Part shown: one piece after another, positions 9,987-18,423 of the stretch | Layout: every line of letters begins with the position of its first letter | Position numbering within the stretch: position 1 is the first letter of the stretch | Assembly: GCA_028278345.1 (NCBI GenBank) | Contig: JANQEL010000159.1 | Span: forward strand, 1-64,000 | Reading direction: 5' to 3' | Source: Myxococcota bacterium | Lineage (GTDB): Bacteria; Myxococcota_A; UBA9160; UBA4427 | DNA: 64,000 bases | Made by a program: the position numbers and the translations under genes | Notes under the pieces: model-generated | What the model was told of the DNA's origin: nothing | Seen by the model: only the letters and a program-made list of their open reading frames with translations | The model's database searches: none

Positions 9987-11234
9987 GTGTCCTACGCCTG
10001 GCTGATGGTGGCCATCACGTTCCTCACCCACTTCCTCGTGATGGGCTTCGTCTTCTATTCGGCCGGGGTGTTCCTGGTGCCGCTGCAGGAGGAGTTCGCA
10101 GCGGGACGCGCCGAGGTCTCGGCGATCGGGGCGGTCATGAGTGCCGGGGCTGCGGTCTCGGCGCCGTTCATCGGACGTTGGGTGGCGACCCATTCGATCC
10201 GCAACTTCATGACCCTGGGCTGCATCGCCCTGGGCCTCGCCTTCCTCGCCGGTTCCCGGGCCACGGCGATCTGGCAGCTCTTCGTGATCTTCGCGCCGCT
10301 GGCGACGATCGGCATGACCACGATGGGCGGGGTCACCACACAGACCCTGGTGGTCAACTGGTTCAAGGACGACCGCGCGATGCCATTGGGCATCTCGATG
10401 GTGGGCATCTCGGCGTCCGGTTTCGTGATTCCCCCGCTGGCGAGTGCCATCACGGAAGCCCAGAGCTGGCGCGAAGCGTACGAGGTGATGGGCCTGGCCA
10501 GTCTCGCCCTCACTCCGATCGTATTCTTCACCGTCGTGAGCCGCCCGGAAGAACGCAACCCGGAAGCCGAGCTCGAGCCCGTGGAGACGGCGGCCGACGC
10601 CGAAGCCGAGGCGCCCCCGTTCGCCACCCGCGAAGCACTCAAGGAGCGCAACCTCTGGACGATCGCCAGTGCGAGTGGGCTGTCCTTCATGGCGACGAGT
10701 GCCGTCATGCTCCACATCGCTGCGCACGGCCTGGGCGAAGGGCTGGGGAGTACCGACGCGGCCTTCCTGATCTCCGCAGCCGCCGCCGGCGCAGCCGCTG
10801 CCAAGATCATCTTCGGTTGGCTCGGCACGAAGATCGGAGAGCTGCGCGCGATCCAGTTGGCCTTCGCGGCGCAAGGCCTCGGTACGCTCGCCCTCAACTA
10901 CGGAACCGACGTCGAGTTCTTCATCGCGGCCGCCGCCGTGTGCGGACTCGGCTTCGGTGGCGTGGCTCCGCTCGGTGCTGCGCTTCTCGCGCGCGCCTTC
11001 GGCCCCGCTCTCTTCGGCCCCATGATGGGCTTGATGACGCCCATCATGATCTTGTTCCAGGTGATCGGCGCCCCGGCGGCCGGCGCCGTATTCGACTTCA
11101 CCCAGAGCTACGAGTTGGCGTGGTATGGACTCTCCACCGCGATGCTCGGCGCGATCGTCGCCGTCTCACTCACGCGGCTCCCGGCCGAAGACATCGCGGA
11201 ATCCGCCGCCGAAGCAGCGCCCCTCGAAGCCTGA
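9987..11234 (+). CDS. MFS transporter (monocarboxylate/oxalate-formate type)
   Basis: A 415-residue integral membrane protein with about twelve hydrophobic helices in two halves, joined by an acidic cytoplasmic loop near residues 190-212 (EERNPEAELEPVETAADAEAE). The N-terminal helix with FYSAGVFLVPLQEEF and the following RAEVSAIGAVMSAGAAVSAP segment resemble MFS carriers of organic acids. The GTG start at 9987 has CCGGAGTAACC upstream and begins the first helix directly. It follows two LLM genes and may share their transcript, though a TAGACT element at 9935-9940 could be a separate promoter. Substrate unknown. Confidence 0.88.
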   Translation: MSYAWLMVAITFLTHFLVMGFVFYSAGVFLVPLQEEFAAGRAEVSAIGAVMSAGAAVSAPFIGRWVATHSIRNFMTLGCIALGLAFLAGSRATAIWQLFVIFAPLATIGMTTMGGVTTQTLVVNWFKDDRAMPLGISMVGISASGFVIPPLASAITEAQSWREAYEVMGLASLALTPIVFFTVVSRPEERNPEAELEPVETAADAEAEAPPFATREALKERNLWTIASASGLSFMATSAVMLHIAAHGLGEGLGSTDAAFLISAAAAGAAAAKIIFGWLGTKIGELRAIQLAFAAQGLGTLALNYGTDVEFFIAAAAVCGLGFGGVAPLGAALLARAFGPALFGPMMGLMTPIMILFQVIGAPAAGAVFDFTQSYELAWYGLSTAMLGAIVAVSLTRLPAEDIAESAAEAAPLEA

Positions 11235-11249
11235 CGCGACGCCGCTGGA

Positions 11250-12209
11250 TCAAGCGCCGAGCCTTCTCCGCAATACGTCGATGACTTCCTGTGCGTTGCG
11301 TCGCGACGCGTCGGCGTGCGGGACCAGCGACGAACCGTGGAAGGTGCCGGCGAAGCTGTGCAGCTCCACCGAAACCCCCGCGTGCATCAGCGCCATCGCA
11401 TAGAGGATCCCCTCATCGCGCAGGGGGTCGAATTCCATCGTCGAGATGTACGCCGGCGGTAGACCCGAGAGGTCGGTGGCGCGCGACGGCGCGGCGTAGG
11501 GTGACACCTCTCCCGAGTGATCGGGGCCGAGGTAGTGCTTCCAACTCCAGCGGGCGTTCGGGAGGTTCCAGAGCGGCGTGTCCGTGAAGGCCTTCATCGA
11601 CTCGGTTTCGAGGCGGTCGTCGAGTTCGGGGATCTCGAGCAGCTGGAAGCAGAGCTTCGGCCCACCGCGATCGCGCGCCATCAAGACGCAGCCGGCCGCA
11701 AGCCCTCCCCCCGCGCTCTGCCCCGCGATCGCGAGGCGGTAGAGATCGATGCCAAGGTCCTCGGCGTTGTTCGCCGTCCAACTCAGCGCCGCGTAGCAAT
11801 CCTCGATGCCGGCGGGAAACGGGTCTTCCGGCGCCAAGCGGTAGTTCGTCGAGACCACGACCGCGCCGAGATCACCGCAGACCCGCTCGCACCACGGATC
11901 CATCAATTCGAGATCGCCGACCATGAAGCCACCGCCGTGGATCTCGAAGACACAGGGCCGCGCTTCGCTCGTCTCCTCGCGCGGGCGGTAGATGCGCACT
12001 TCCACCTCGGGCGCGCCCTGGGGGCCGGGCACCGTGCGGTCTTCGCTCAGCACATCGTCGCGCTTCTTGGGCGGCCCCCCATCGTCGAAGACCGCGAAGC
12101 GATCCATGCTGCGCAGCTTCTGCACGTTCTCGACGGTCGAGAAGTCGTTCACCGTCGGAAGCAGGGGGAGGATCTTCTCGAAGTCGGGGTCGTACTGTCT
12201 CTTCGTCAT
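11250..12209 (-). CDS. Alpha/beta hydrolase, hormone-sensitive-lipase type esterase
   Basis: A 319-residue carboxylesterase of the HSL family. The oxyanion-hole motif HGGG is seen in EIHGGGFMVGDLE, the nucleophile elbow is GQSAGGG (Ser of GxSxG), the acid is likely the Asp in STMEFDPLRDE, and the histidine lies in FAGTFHGS. All catalytic elements are present and the length is normal. It probably cleaves short acyl esters in the cytoplasm, as there is no signal peptide. ATG is at 12207-12209. It converges on the MFS gene (15-base gap) and diverges from the small exported protein at 12339. Confidence 0.92.
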   Translation of the reverse strand: MTKRQYDPDFEKILPLLPTVNDFSTVENVQKLRSMDRFAVFDDGGPPKKRDDVLSEDRTVPGPQGAPEVEVRIYRPREETSEARPCVFEIHGGGFMVGDLELMDPWCERVCGDLGAVVVSTNYRLAPEDPFPAGIEDCYAALSWTANNAEDLGIDLYRLAIAGQSAGGGLAAGCVLMARDRGGPKLCFQLLEIPELDDRLETESMKAFTDTPLWNLPNARWSWKHYLGPDHSGEVSPYAAPSRATDLSGLPPAYISTMEFDPLRDEGILYAMALMHAGVSVELHSFAGTFHGSSLVPHADASRRNAQEVIDVLRRRLGA

Positions 12210-12276
12210 GACGATGCAAGCTAAGCCATCCGCCCCGTGCTTTCACGCGCGTTCATGTGTGCGCGCCGGGCGGTGG

Positions 12277-12282
12277 TAGACT
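12277..12282 (+). promoter_or_regulatory. Candidate -10 element (TAGACT)
   Basis: TAGACT, preceded by GTGG, lies 56 bases ahead of the ATG at 12339. The same hexamer occurs ahead of several other genes in the window (9935, 16069, and on the minus strand 19834-19839 and 21354-21359), which supports reading it as a main sigma factor -10 box. No clear -35 is visible. Confidence 0.4.
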
Positions 12283-12338
12283 TCCCCTCACGACCCAGGC
12301 CGTCGAGCCCACACCCCGCCACTCCAGGAGATTCCTTC

Positions 12339-12797
12339 ATGCTGTCTCGCTCCCGATTCGTTTCCCTCGCGATTGCGATCACCCTTGCCATGACATTCGG
12401 CCTCGCGGCGGCAGTGCCCGCACTCGCCGACAGTCACGGCAAACAGGAGGCCATCAAGCTCGGCGGTGACGATCTCGGCAAGAGCCGCGAAGAACTCGGC
12501 GATCGCAGCCTCCCCAGGGAAGAAGCCAGCGAGCAGGAGGAGCGGAGCGAGAAGGGCCGGAAGCATCGCAAGCACGGCAAGAAGGAGAAGTGCGAGGACT
12601 GCGATCACAAGGGCAAGTGCAAGGACGGCCAGTGCCATCACGGGAAGCACAAGGGCAAGCACCGGGTGCACGGCTACAAGCAGTGCCTCGAGAAGTCGAT
12701 CCGCGCGGGCAACGACTTCGATGAATCGTCGCGCGTATGCCGTGCCGTGTTCCCGGGCAAGGGCGGCAAGGGCATGAAGAAGGACCAGCAGGAATAG
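12339..12797 (+). CDS. Small exported Lys/His/Cys-rich protein
   Basis: 152 residues with a clean signal peptide (about 1-30, cleavage after PALA). The mature part is first acidic (about 40-70), then strongly basic and rich in His and Cys: a block at about 75-116 has His-Lys pairs and Cys at 85, 88, 94, 99 and 116, with a further Cys at 134. The CxxC spacing and many histidines suggest metal binding or a disulfide-stabilised basic periplasmic protein. Family unknown to me. AGGAG lies eight bases upstream of the ATG. The flavin monooxygenase begins at the base after its stop codon. Confidence 0.75.
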   Translation: MLSRSRFVSLAIAITLAMTFGLAAAVPALADSHGKQEAIKLGGDDLGKSREELGDRSLPREEASEQEERSEKGRKHRKHGKKEKCEDCDHKGKCKDGQCHHGKHKGKHRVHGYKQCLEKSIRAGNDFDESSRVCRAVFPGKGGKGMKKDQQE

Positions 12798-14120
12798 GTG
12801 AGCGACATCACCACCGATCATCCGATCGCGCTCATCGGCGCCGGGCCCAGCGGTCTTGCGGCCTGCAAGGCGCTCCACGAAGCCGGCCTCGCCTTCGCCT
12901 GTTTCGAAGCGGGGCCGACCGTGGGCGGCATCTGGAACGTCGAGGCGGAGCGCAGCGGGGGCTATCGCTCCCTCGAGACGAATACGTCGAAGCCCAAGAT
13001 GGCGTATTCCGACTTCCCCTTTCCCGACGACGCCCCGGACTTCCCCGATCACCGCGCCATGCTGCGCTACTTCGAGGCCTATGCGGAGCATTTCGGCTTC
13101 CGGGACCGGATCCAGCTCGACACGCCGGTCGAAGCCGCCGAGCCCATCGAGGGCGGCGCCTGGCGGCTGCGCTCTGCCGATGGGCATGAGCGCAACTTCT
13201 CGGCTTGTGTCGTAGCCACCGGGCAATACGGCACGCCGCGCTGGCCCGATCCGATGCCGCCGGGTTCCTTCGCCGGTCGCCAACTCCACGCCTTCGACTA
13301 CCTCGACCCCACCACCCCGATCGACCTGCGCGGGCAACGCGTCGTCGTCGTCGGCCTGGGTTCGACCGCTGCCGAACTCGCAACGGAGCTGGGCGGCGGC
13401 AAGGCGGGGCCATCGATCGCGAAGGAGGTCACGATCTCGGCGCGCTCGGGTCGCTGGATCCTGCCGAAACGACTGAACGGCCTGCCCCTCGACAACAACA
13501 CGCCCCATCCCGGCACGCCCCTGCCAAAGGCCGCGCGCTGGATCCCCGAAGCCGCGAAGAAGAAGTTGATGCAGACCTTCATCAGCAAGGCCTTCGGAGG
13601 CATGGCGGAGCAGGTCGGGAAGCCCGAGACCTGGAACCTGCCCAACCCCGCCTTTCCTCCCTACGAAGAGCGCCCCACCCTTTCGGATGGCTTCATCGAT
13701 GCCCTCGAGGCGGGTCGCGTACGCGGGCGCCCGGGCATCTCGCGCTTCGACGGCAAGCAGGTGATCTTCAGCGACGACTCGTCGGTCGAAGCCGATGTCG
13801 TGATGTGGGCCACCGGCTACCGGCTGGCCTTTCCGTTCTTTTCGCAGCAGGTACTCGGCTGCGAAGCTCCCGACCTCGCCCTCTACCGACGCATCGTGCA
13901 CCCGCAGCAGAAGAACCTCTACTTCATCGGCTACACGCGCGTGCTGTGTTCGCTCTGGCCGATCTCCGAAGTCCAGTCCGTCTGGCTCGCGAAGCTCTTG
14001 AGCGGGGCGTTCGAGCTTCCACCTCGAGAGCGCATGCAGGCCGAAGCCATCGAGGTTGCCAGGGCCCTACCCGTCTTCTGTAACCTGCACGCTTCGATGC
14101 TTCGGGAAGATTTCGAATGA
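12798..14120 (+). CDS. Flavin-containing monooxygenase
   Basis: A 440-residue FAD/NADPH oxygenase. Seen motifs are the FAD Rossmann motif GAGPSGL near residue 14, the FMO signature FxGxxxHxxxY as FAGRQLHAFDY near 155, the NADPH motif VVVVGLGSTAAEL near 175, and the ATGY motif (VMWATGYRLAFPF) near 345. Enzymes of this type oxygenate soft nucleophiles (N or S), and relatives act as Baeyer-Villiger oxygenases; the substrate cannot be told. The GTG start abuts the TAG of the preceding gene (TAGGTG), so translation is likely coupled. Its last 4 bases overlap the next start. Confidence 0.9.
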   Translation: MSDITTDHPIALIGAGPSGLAACKALHEAGLAFACFEAGPTVGGIWNVEAERSGGYRSLETNTSKPKMAYSDFPFPDDAPDFPDHRAMLRYFEAYAEHFGFRDRIQLDTPVEAAEPIEGGAWRLRSADGHERNFSACVVATGQYGTPRWPDPMPPGSFAGRQLHAFDYLDPTTPIDLRGQRVVVVGLGSTAAELATELGGGKAGPSIAKEVTISARSGRWILPKRLNGLPLDNNTPHPGTPLPKAARWIPEAAKKKLMQTFISKAFGGMAEQVGKPETWNLPNPAFPPYEERPTLSDGFIDALEAGRVRGRPGISRFDGKQVIFSDDSSVEADVVMWATGYRLAFPFFSQQVLGCEAPDLALYRRIVHPQQKNLYFIGYTRVLCSLWPISEVQSVWLAKLLSGAFELPPRERMQAEAIEVARALPVFCNLHASMLREDFE

Positions 14121-15289
14121 ACCCGCGAATGCAGCGCATCTTTCTGCTCGCCCTCACCCTCACCGCCGCGAGCGAGTGGTTGATCCTCTTCTGGGCACGG
14201 GGGCTCGGTACGGCGGGGACGCCTTCGATCCCGGTCGAACTGGGGATCTTCGTGGGGCTCTGGATCGTGAACGCCATCGGGCTGCCCGCGGCGCGTCGAC
14301 GCATCCACGACACGGGACCCTCCCTCTGGTTCAGCCGGGGCTTCACCCTCGGCAGCGTGACGCTGTTGATGACGGGGCACGTGCTGGCCGCGGCCCTGGT
14401 CGTGGCCACCGGCCTGGCCTTCGCCCTGGACATCCCGAGCCACGAACAACACGCCTGGCTGAACGCCTTCGGCAGCGTGGCGGTCGCCTTCGGGCTCGGA
14501 GCCGGGCTATGGGGCTCCACCGTGGGAAATCAGCGGGTTCGCGTCGATTCCCTGAGTGTTTCCTTGAAGGATCTGGGCGAGCGGCACCCGGGCCTCGAGA
14601 TCGCCCACATCAGCGACCTCCACATCGGCCCGCTGTTGCGCGGACGACGCCTCGAGCGCTTCGTCGCCCATATCAACCGCCTCGAAGCCGACCTCGTCGT
14701 GATCACCGGCGACATCTTCGACTTCGACCCGCGTTACATCGAAGAGGGCTGCAAGGCCCTGGCCGAGTTGCGCGCACGCCACGGCGTCTTCGCCGTCCTC
14801 GGCAACCACGATCACTACACGGGCACAGAACGCGTCGTCGCCGGCTTGCAGGAGCTCACTTCGATCACCCTGCTGCGCGATAGCTGGGAGCACCTCGTCC
14901 TGCCCGGGGGCGACCTTGCGATCGCGGGGCTCGACGATCCCGTCGATGGTTGGATGGACAAGCACGCCGAACACGACGAACTCGAGCGGCTGGCGCGCGA
15001 GATCCCGGCGGAGCTACCGCGCCTGCTCCTCGTACATCGACCGAGCTACTTCCATCACGCCGAAGAACTGGGCTTTCCCCTCGTGCTCGCGGGGCACACC
15101 CACGGCGGACAGATCGCACTGCCCTTCGCGACCAACGCGAACGTCTCGCGCATGATCAGTGATCGCACGCGCGGCCTGTTCGCCCACGGTGAATCGAAGA
15201 TGTACGTGAACCGGGGCCTCGGCATGGCGGGCCTGCCCCTGCGCATCAACTGTCCGCGCGAGATTGCGCTGATTCAGTTGTGCCCGTAG
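14117..15289 (+). CDS. Membrane-anchored calcineurin-like metallophosphoesterase
   Basis: 390 residues. About 140 N-terminal residues contain four hydrophobic segments; the rest is a metallophosphoesterase of the YkuE type. All metal ligands are visible: DLHIG (Asp-x-His), GDIFDFD, GNHDHY, LLVHRPSYF and GHTHGGQ. A dinuclear metal site and phosphomonoester or diester hydrolysis are expected; relatives act on membrane lipids or UDP sugars, but the substrate here is open. It overlaps the monooxygenase stop by 4 bases (ATGA) and overlaps the convergent DedA-like gene by 44 bases at its 3' end. Confidence 0.88.
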   Translation: MNPRMQRIFLLALTLTAASEWLILFWARGLGTAGTPSIPVELGIFVGLWIVNAIGLPAARRRIHDTGPSLWFSRGFTLGSVTLLMTGHVLAAALVVATGLAFALDIPSHEQHAWLNAFGSVAVAFGLGAGLWGSTVGNQRVRVDSLSVSLKDLGERHPGLEIAHISDLHIGPLLRGRRLERFVAHINRLEADLVVITGDIFDFDPRYIEEGCKALAELRARHGVFAVLGNHDHYTGTERVVAGLQELTSITLLRDSWEHLVLPGGDLAIAGLDDPVDGWMDKHAEHDELERLAREIPAELPRLLLVHRPSYFHHAEELGFPLVLAGHTHGGQIALPFATNANVSRMISDRTRGLFAHGESKMYVNRGLGMAGLPLRINCPREIALIQLCP

Positions 15290-15941
15290 CCGTGCTCGGG
15301 GAATAGAGCACCGGCTCTTCGCGCGGCTCCGCCTGGCGCTTGCGCCACTTCAAGAACTGCCAGCCGCCCACGACCGCAATGCAGGCCAGCGTCGCGGGGC
15401 CCTGCCACTCCCGAATGATCTCGAGCAGCCAGAGGATCGGCTCCCGCAAACTCGTGGCCACCAGCGAGAGCAGGGCCAGTCGCGCCACGATGCCCACGAT
15501 CGCCACGGCGAAAAAACCCGTGGGACTCATCTGCGCCATGCCCGCGATGGCCGCCATCACGCCCAGGGGAAAGACGAAGACGGCGAAGTAGCCCCAGCGG
15601 TTGAAGAAGCGTTGCAGCCAACGCACGAAGCGCCCGGTCTTCTCGGCGCGCGCTTCGAGCCAGCCGATGCCCGGCTCACCGATGGTTCTTCCGAGCCAGA
15701 ACGAAAAGCCCGTGAAGAGCAGATGGCGAACGCTCGCGATGGCGATCATCACGAGCCCCCCGACGATGGGCACCACGAGCACGATGTGGCGGCTCACGGG
15801 CGCAAGCGCGATCAAGAGCAGCGGGTGATTGTTTACCAGGTATGGCGCCGTCGCGATCCCCGTCCACATGCAGATCGTGAGGGCCCCGAGCACGCTGAAG
15901 CAAAGGCGAACGATGCGGCGGTCGTCGGAGTCGAGCAGCAT
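15246..15941 (-). CDS. DedA/VTT-domain-like membrane protein
   Basis: About 231 residues with five or six hydrophobic helices. The segment LVNNHPLLLIALAPVSRHIVL and the glycine/proline pattern VFPLGVMAAIAGMAQMSP resemble the VTT core of DedA-type membrane proteins, which include lipid scramblases. The match is weaker than for classical DedA because the RF(V)PG motif is changed. The start is uncertain: ATG at 15941 or GTG at 15959; neither has a clear ribosome site. The 3' end overlaps the convergent phosphoesterase by 44 bases. The C-terminal tail is hydrophilic. Confidence 0.65.
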   Translation of the reverse strand: MLLDSDDRRIVRLCFSVLGALTICMWTGIATAPYLVNNHPLLLIALAPVSRHIVLVVPIVGGLVMIAIASVRHLLFTGFSFWLGRTIGEPGIGWLEARAEKTGRFVRWLQRFFNRWGYFAVFVFPLGVMAAIAGMAQMSPTGFFAVAIVGIVARLALLSLVATSLREPILWLLEIIREWQGPATLACIAVVGGWQFLKWRKRQAEPREEPVLYSPSTATGTTESAQSRADS

Positions 15942-16068
15942 CGGTTCGGGTGAGGTCACGGCAGACTCGTCGCGGGCGCGTGTCGGGTGAGGAAGGCGAG
16001 GATCGCCCAGCGGCCAAATGCGAGCAAGCAGAGCGAGCGCTCTGCACCGGCCCACCCCGGGCCGGCGT

Positions 16069-16074
16069 TAGACT
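16069..16074 (+). promoter_or_regulatory. Candidate -10 element (TAGACT)
   Basis: GTTAGACT lies 35 bases upstream of the proposed CTG start at 16110. An identical GTTAGACT occurs on the minus strand upstream of the selenoprotein gene (19834-19839 plus flanks), supporting a shared -10 motif. Confidence 0.4.
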
Positions 16075-16109
16075 GCACGGCGATTCGCATGCACTGACTG
16101 GAGTCTTCC

Positions 16110-17174
16110 CTGAACGAAATCCCCCGACGCGCGAAGGACATCGACGCAGCGTGGCTCGAAGCCGTGCTGCGGCCGCACTTCGACGACGTGCGCGTGGCCG
16201 CGGTCGAACTCGTCGATCGCACGGAGATGACGAACAGCCACGCACGTCTTCGCGCGCACTACGACGAGCCGGCGGGGGCGCCCGAGACCTTCTTCTGCAA
16301 GCTGCTTCCCCCGGATGGCGTGCGACGCGAACAGATCGCCCAGACCGGCATGGGCCCGCGTGAAGCGCGCTTCTACGACACCCTCGCCCCGCACCTCTCG
16401 ATGCGGATCCCGACGCCCTACCACGCTGCCCACGACGCCGACGACTTCGCCTTCGTGCTCGTGCTCGAAGACCTCGTCGAAACCGGATGCACCATCTCGG
16501 ATGGCACCGTCGGACTCACCCCCGACGCCGCCGCCAGGGCCCTCGAAGACCTCGCGGATCTCCATACCCGGTGCATGCCCGGCGGCCCCCTCGACCAGGC
16601 GACGCGCTGGGTCGCGGGCCCCCTCGACAGCGACTACGGCGCGTTGATGCTGCAGACTGGCCTCGATCATCACCGCAACAGACTCACCGATGTCTACGCA
16701 GAGCACGCCGCCCTCTATATCGAAAAGCGCCGTGCTCTCCACGCCCTCTGGCACGAAGGCCCACACACGGTGATCCACGGCGACACGCACATCGGCAACC
16801 TCTTCGACGACGGCGAGCGAACGGGCTTCCTCGACTGGGGGATCATCAACCGCTCCACGCCCCTGCGCGACGTGAGCTATCTGCTCGTGATGGCGCTCTC
16901 GATCGAAGATCGCCGCAGCCACGAACGCGCTCTTCTGAAGCACTACCTCGAAGCACAGCGGGCACTCGGTGGTTTCGATCTCGACTTCGACGAGGCCTTT
17001 CGCAGCCACCGTATCCAGGCCGCCTACGCGGTCCCCGCGAGTTGCCAGATCGTGACCTTCCCCGAGAAGACGACGCCGGCGCGCGAGACCTTCGCGCGTG
17101 CATTCCTCGCGCGCGCCGAGGCGGTGCTCGAAGATCTCGACGTCCGCGAAGCGCTGCGCGACGCGGGCCTCTAG
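16110..17174 (+). CDS. APH-fold phosphotransferase, apparently with a CTG start
   Basis: 354 residues if read from CTG at 16110. The kinase-like motifs are HGDTHIGN (residues 223-230, catalytic Asp and metal-binding Asn) and DWG (242-244), typical of aminoglycoside phosphotransferase or choline-kinase folds, including the ACAD10-like group linked to acyl-CoA metabolism. The conserved N-terminal segment IPRRAKDIDAAWL, usual in this family, lies upstream of the first ATG/GTG/TTG in frame (GTG 16164). Upstream of it the frame offers only CTG at 16110 or 16098 before the TGA at 16095. CTG 16110 has GGAG seven bases ahead. A CoA-transferase follows, favouring a metabolic rather than a drug-resistance role. 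Confidence 0.8.
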   Translation: MNEIPRRAKDIDAAWLEAVLRPHFDDVRVAAVELVDRTEMTNSHARLRAHYDEPAGAPETFFCKLLPPDGVRREQIAQTGMGPREARFYDTLAPHLSMRIPTPYHAAHDADDFAFVLVLEDLVETGCTISDGTVGLTPDAAARALEDLADLHTRCMPGGPLDQATRWVAGPLDSDYGALMLQTGLDHHRNRLTDVYAEHAALYIEKRRALHALWHEGPHTVIHGDTHIGNLFDDGERTGFLDWGIINRSTPLRDVSYLLVMALSIEDRRSHERALLKHYLEAQRALGGFDLDFDEAFRSHRIQAAYAVPASCQIVTFPEKTTPARETFARAFLARAEAVLEDLDVREALRDAGL

Positions 17175-17241
17175 CCCGCCGCGCTTCGAGGGACGCACGA
17201 GCGTGATACGCTCGCGGGCCAACCACTCGGAGTCATCGCTC

Positions 17242-18423
17242 ATGGCAGGCGCGCTTTCCGGCTATCGCATCATCGACGTCACCCAGGTGATCTCGGGCCC
17301 CCTCGCAACACGCGTCCTGGCGGACCAGGGAGCCGACGTCATCAAGATCGAACCGCCGACCGGCGACATCCTGCGTCACATGGGTGGTATCGAGGGTCTC
17401 GCCCCCACCTTCACCACGATCAACCGCAGCAAGCGTTCGGTGGTGCTCGACCTCAAGAAGGCCGAAGCCATCGAAGCGTTGAAGCGCCTGGTGAAGGACG
17501 CCGACGTCTTCATCCAGAACAGCCGCCCGGGGGCCGCCGATGCGATGGGCATCGGCGAGAAGGTGATCCGGGAGATCCGCCCGGACATCGTCTACGTCTC
17601 GATCTCGGGGTTCGGTGAAGAAGGCCCCTACTCGCACAAGCGCGTCTACGATCCGCTGATCCAGGGCATGTCGACGCTGACCGAGATCCAGGGCGGGCCG
17701 GGCGGTCGGCCCAGCCTGATGCGCGTGATCATTCCCGACAAGGTGACGGCGCTGACCGCTTCCCAGGCGATCACCGCGGCCCTGCTCGCACGCGAACGCA
17801 CGGGAGCGGGGCAGCACGTCCGCCTCTCGATGCTCGACGCCGTGCTCGCCTTCACCTGGCCGGAGGGCATGGCCTACCACACGTTCGTCGCGGACCACCT
17901 GCCCAAGCCCAAGCCGGTGGCGCGACGCGACCTCGTCTACGAAACCAGCGATGGCTACGTGATCGTATCGACGGTGGCCCACCGCGAGTGGGAGGGTTTC
18001 TGTCGCGCCGCCGAAAAGCACGAGTGGCTCGAAGATCCGCGCTTCCAGGACACGGCGGGTCTGGTGAAGAACGCGAAGGAACGCCTCGAGATGATGGCGG
18101 AGGCCCTGCTCGAAAAGCCCACCGAGCACTGGCTCGAGGCCCTCGATCGCGAAGACGTGCCCTGTGCCCCCGTGCTCTTCCGCGACAACGTGCACCTGCA
18201 CCCGCAGGTCGTCGCGAACGGCATCATCGTCGAGGACGAGCACCCGGTGGTGGGCAAGGTCCGCCAGACGCGCCCCGCGGAACGCATGGACGGCACCCCT
18301 TCCGAGATCTCCCGCCCCGCCCCGACCCTCGGCCAGGACACCGACGAAGTGCTCGCGGAGTTCGGCTTCGCCGAGGGTGAGATCGCGGCGCTACGTGAGA
18401 TCGGCGCCCTGGGAAAGGCGTGA
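17242..18423 (+). CDS. Family III CoA-transferase (CaiB/BaiF)
   Basis: A 393-residue enzyme that moves CoA between carboxylic acids or acts as an alpha-methylacyl-CoA racemase; the class is clear but the reaction is not. The N-terminal block IIDVTQVISGPLATRVLADQ, GADVIKIEPP, NRSKRSVVLDLK and YVSISGFGEEGPYSHKRVYD are typical. The catalytic Asp is in SMLDAVLAF. ATG at 17242 starts the domain precisely. Its stop overlaps the following glutathione transferase by 4 bases (GTGA), so these two form an operon; the APH-fold gene 67 bases upstream may belong to it. Confidence 0.92.
   Translation: MAGALSGYRIIDVTQVISGPLATRVLADQGADVIKIEPPTGDILRHMGGIEGLAPTFTTINRSKRSVVLDLKKAEAIEALKRLVKDADVFIQNSRPGAADAMGIGEKVIREIRPDIVYVSISGFGEEGPYSHKRVYDPLIQGMSTLTEIQGGPGGRPSLMRVIIPDKVTALTASQAITAALLARERTGAGQHVRLSMLDAVLAFTWPEGMAYHTFVADHLPKPKPVARRDLVYETSDGYVIVSTVAHREWEGFCRAAEKHEWLEDPRFQDTAGLVKNAKERLEMMAEALLEKPTEHWLEALDREDVPCAPVLFRDNVHLHPQVVANGIIVEDEHPVVGKVRQTRPAERMDGTPSEISRPAPTLGQDTDEVLAEFGFAEGEIAALREIGALGKA

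Noticed and set aside
16089-16130. ATG CAC TGA CTG ahead of the phosphotransferase as a second selenocysteine site
   Set aside because: The UGA would be codon 3, outside any conserved region, and no hairpin with a suitable loop follows. A CTG start explains the frame better.
16110-17174. Aminoglycoside resistance gene
   Set aside because: Only the kinase fold and HGD/DWG motifs are shared; the neighbours are CoA-transferase and glutathione transferase, so a metabolic phosphotransferase is likelier.
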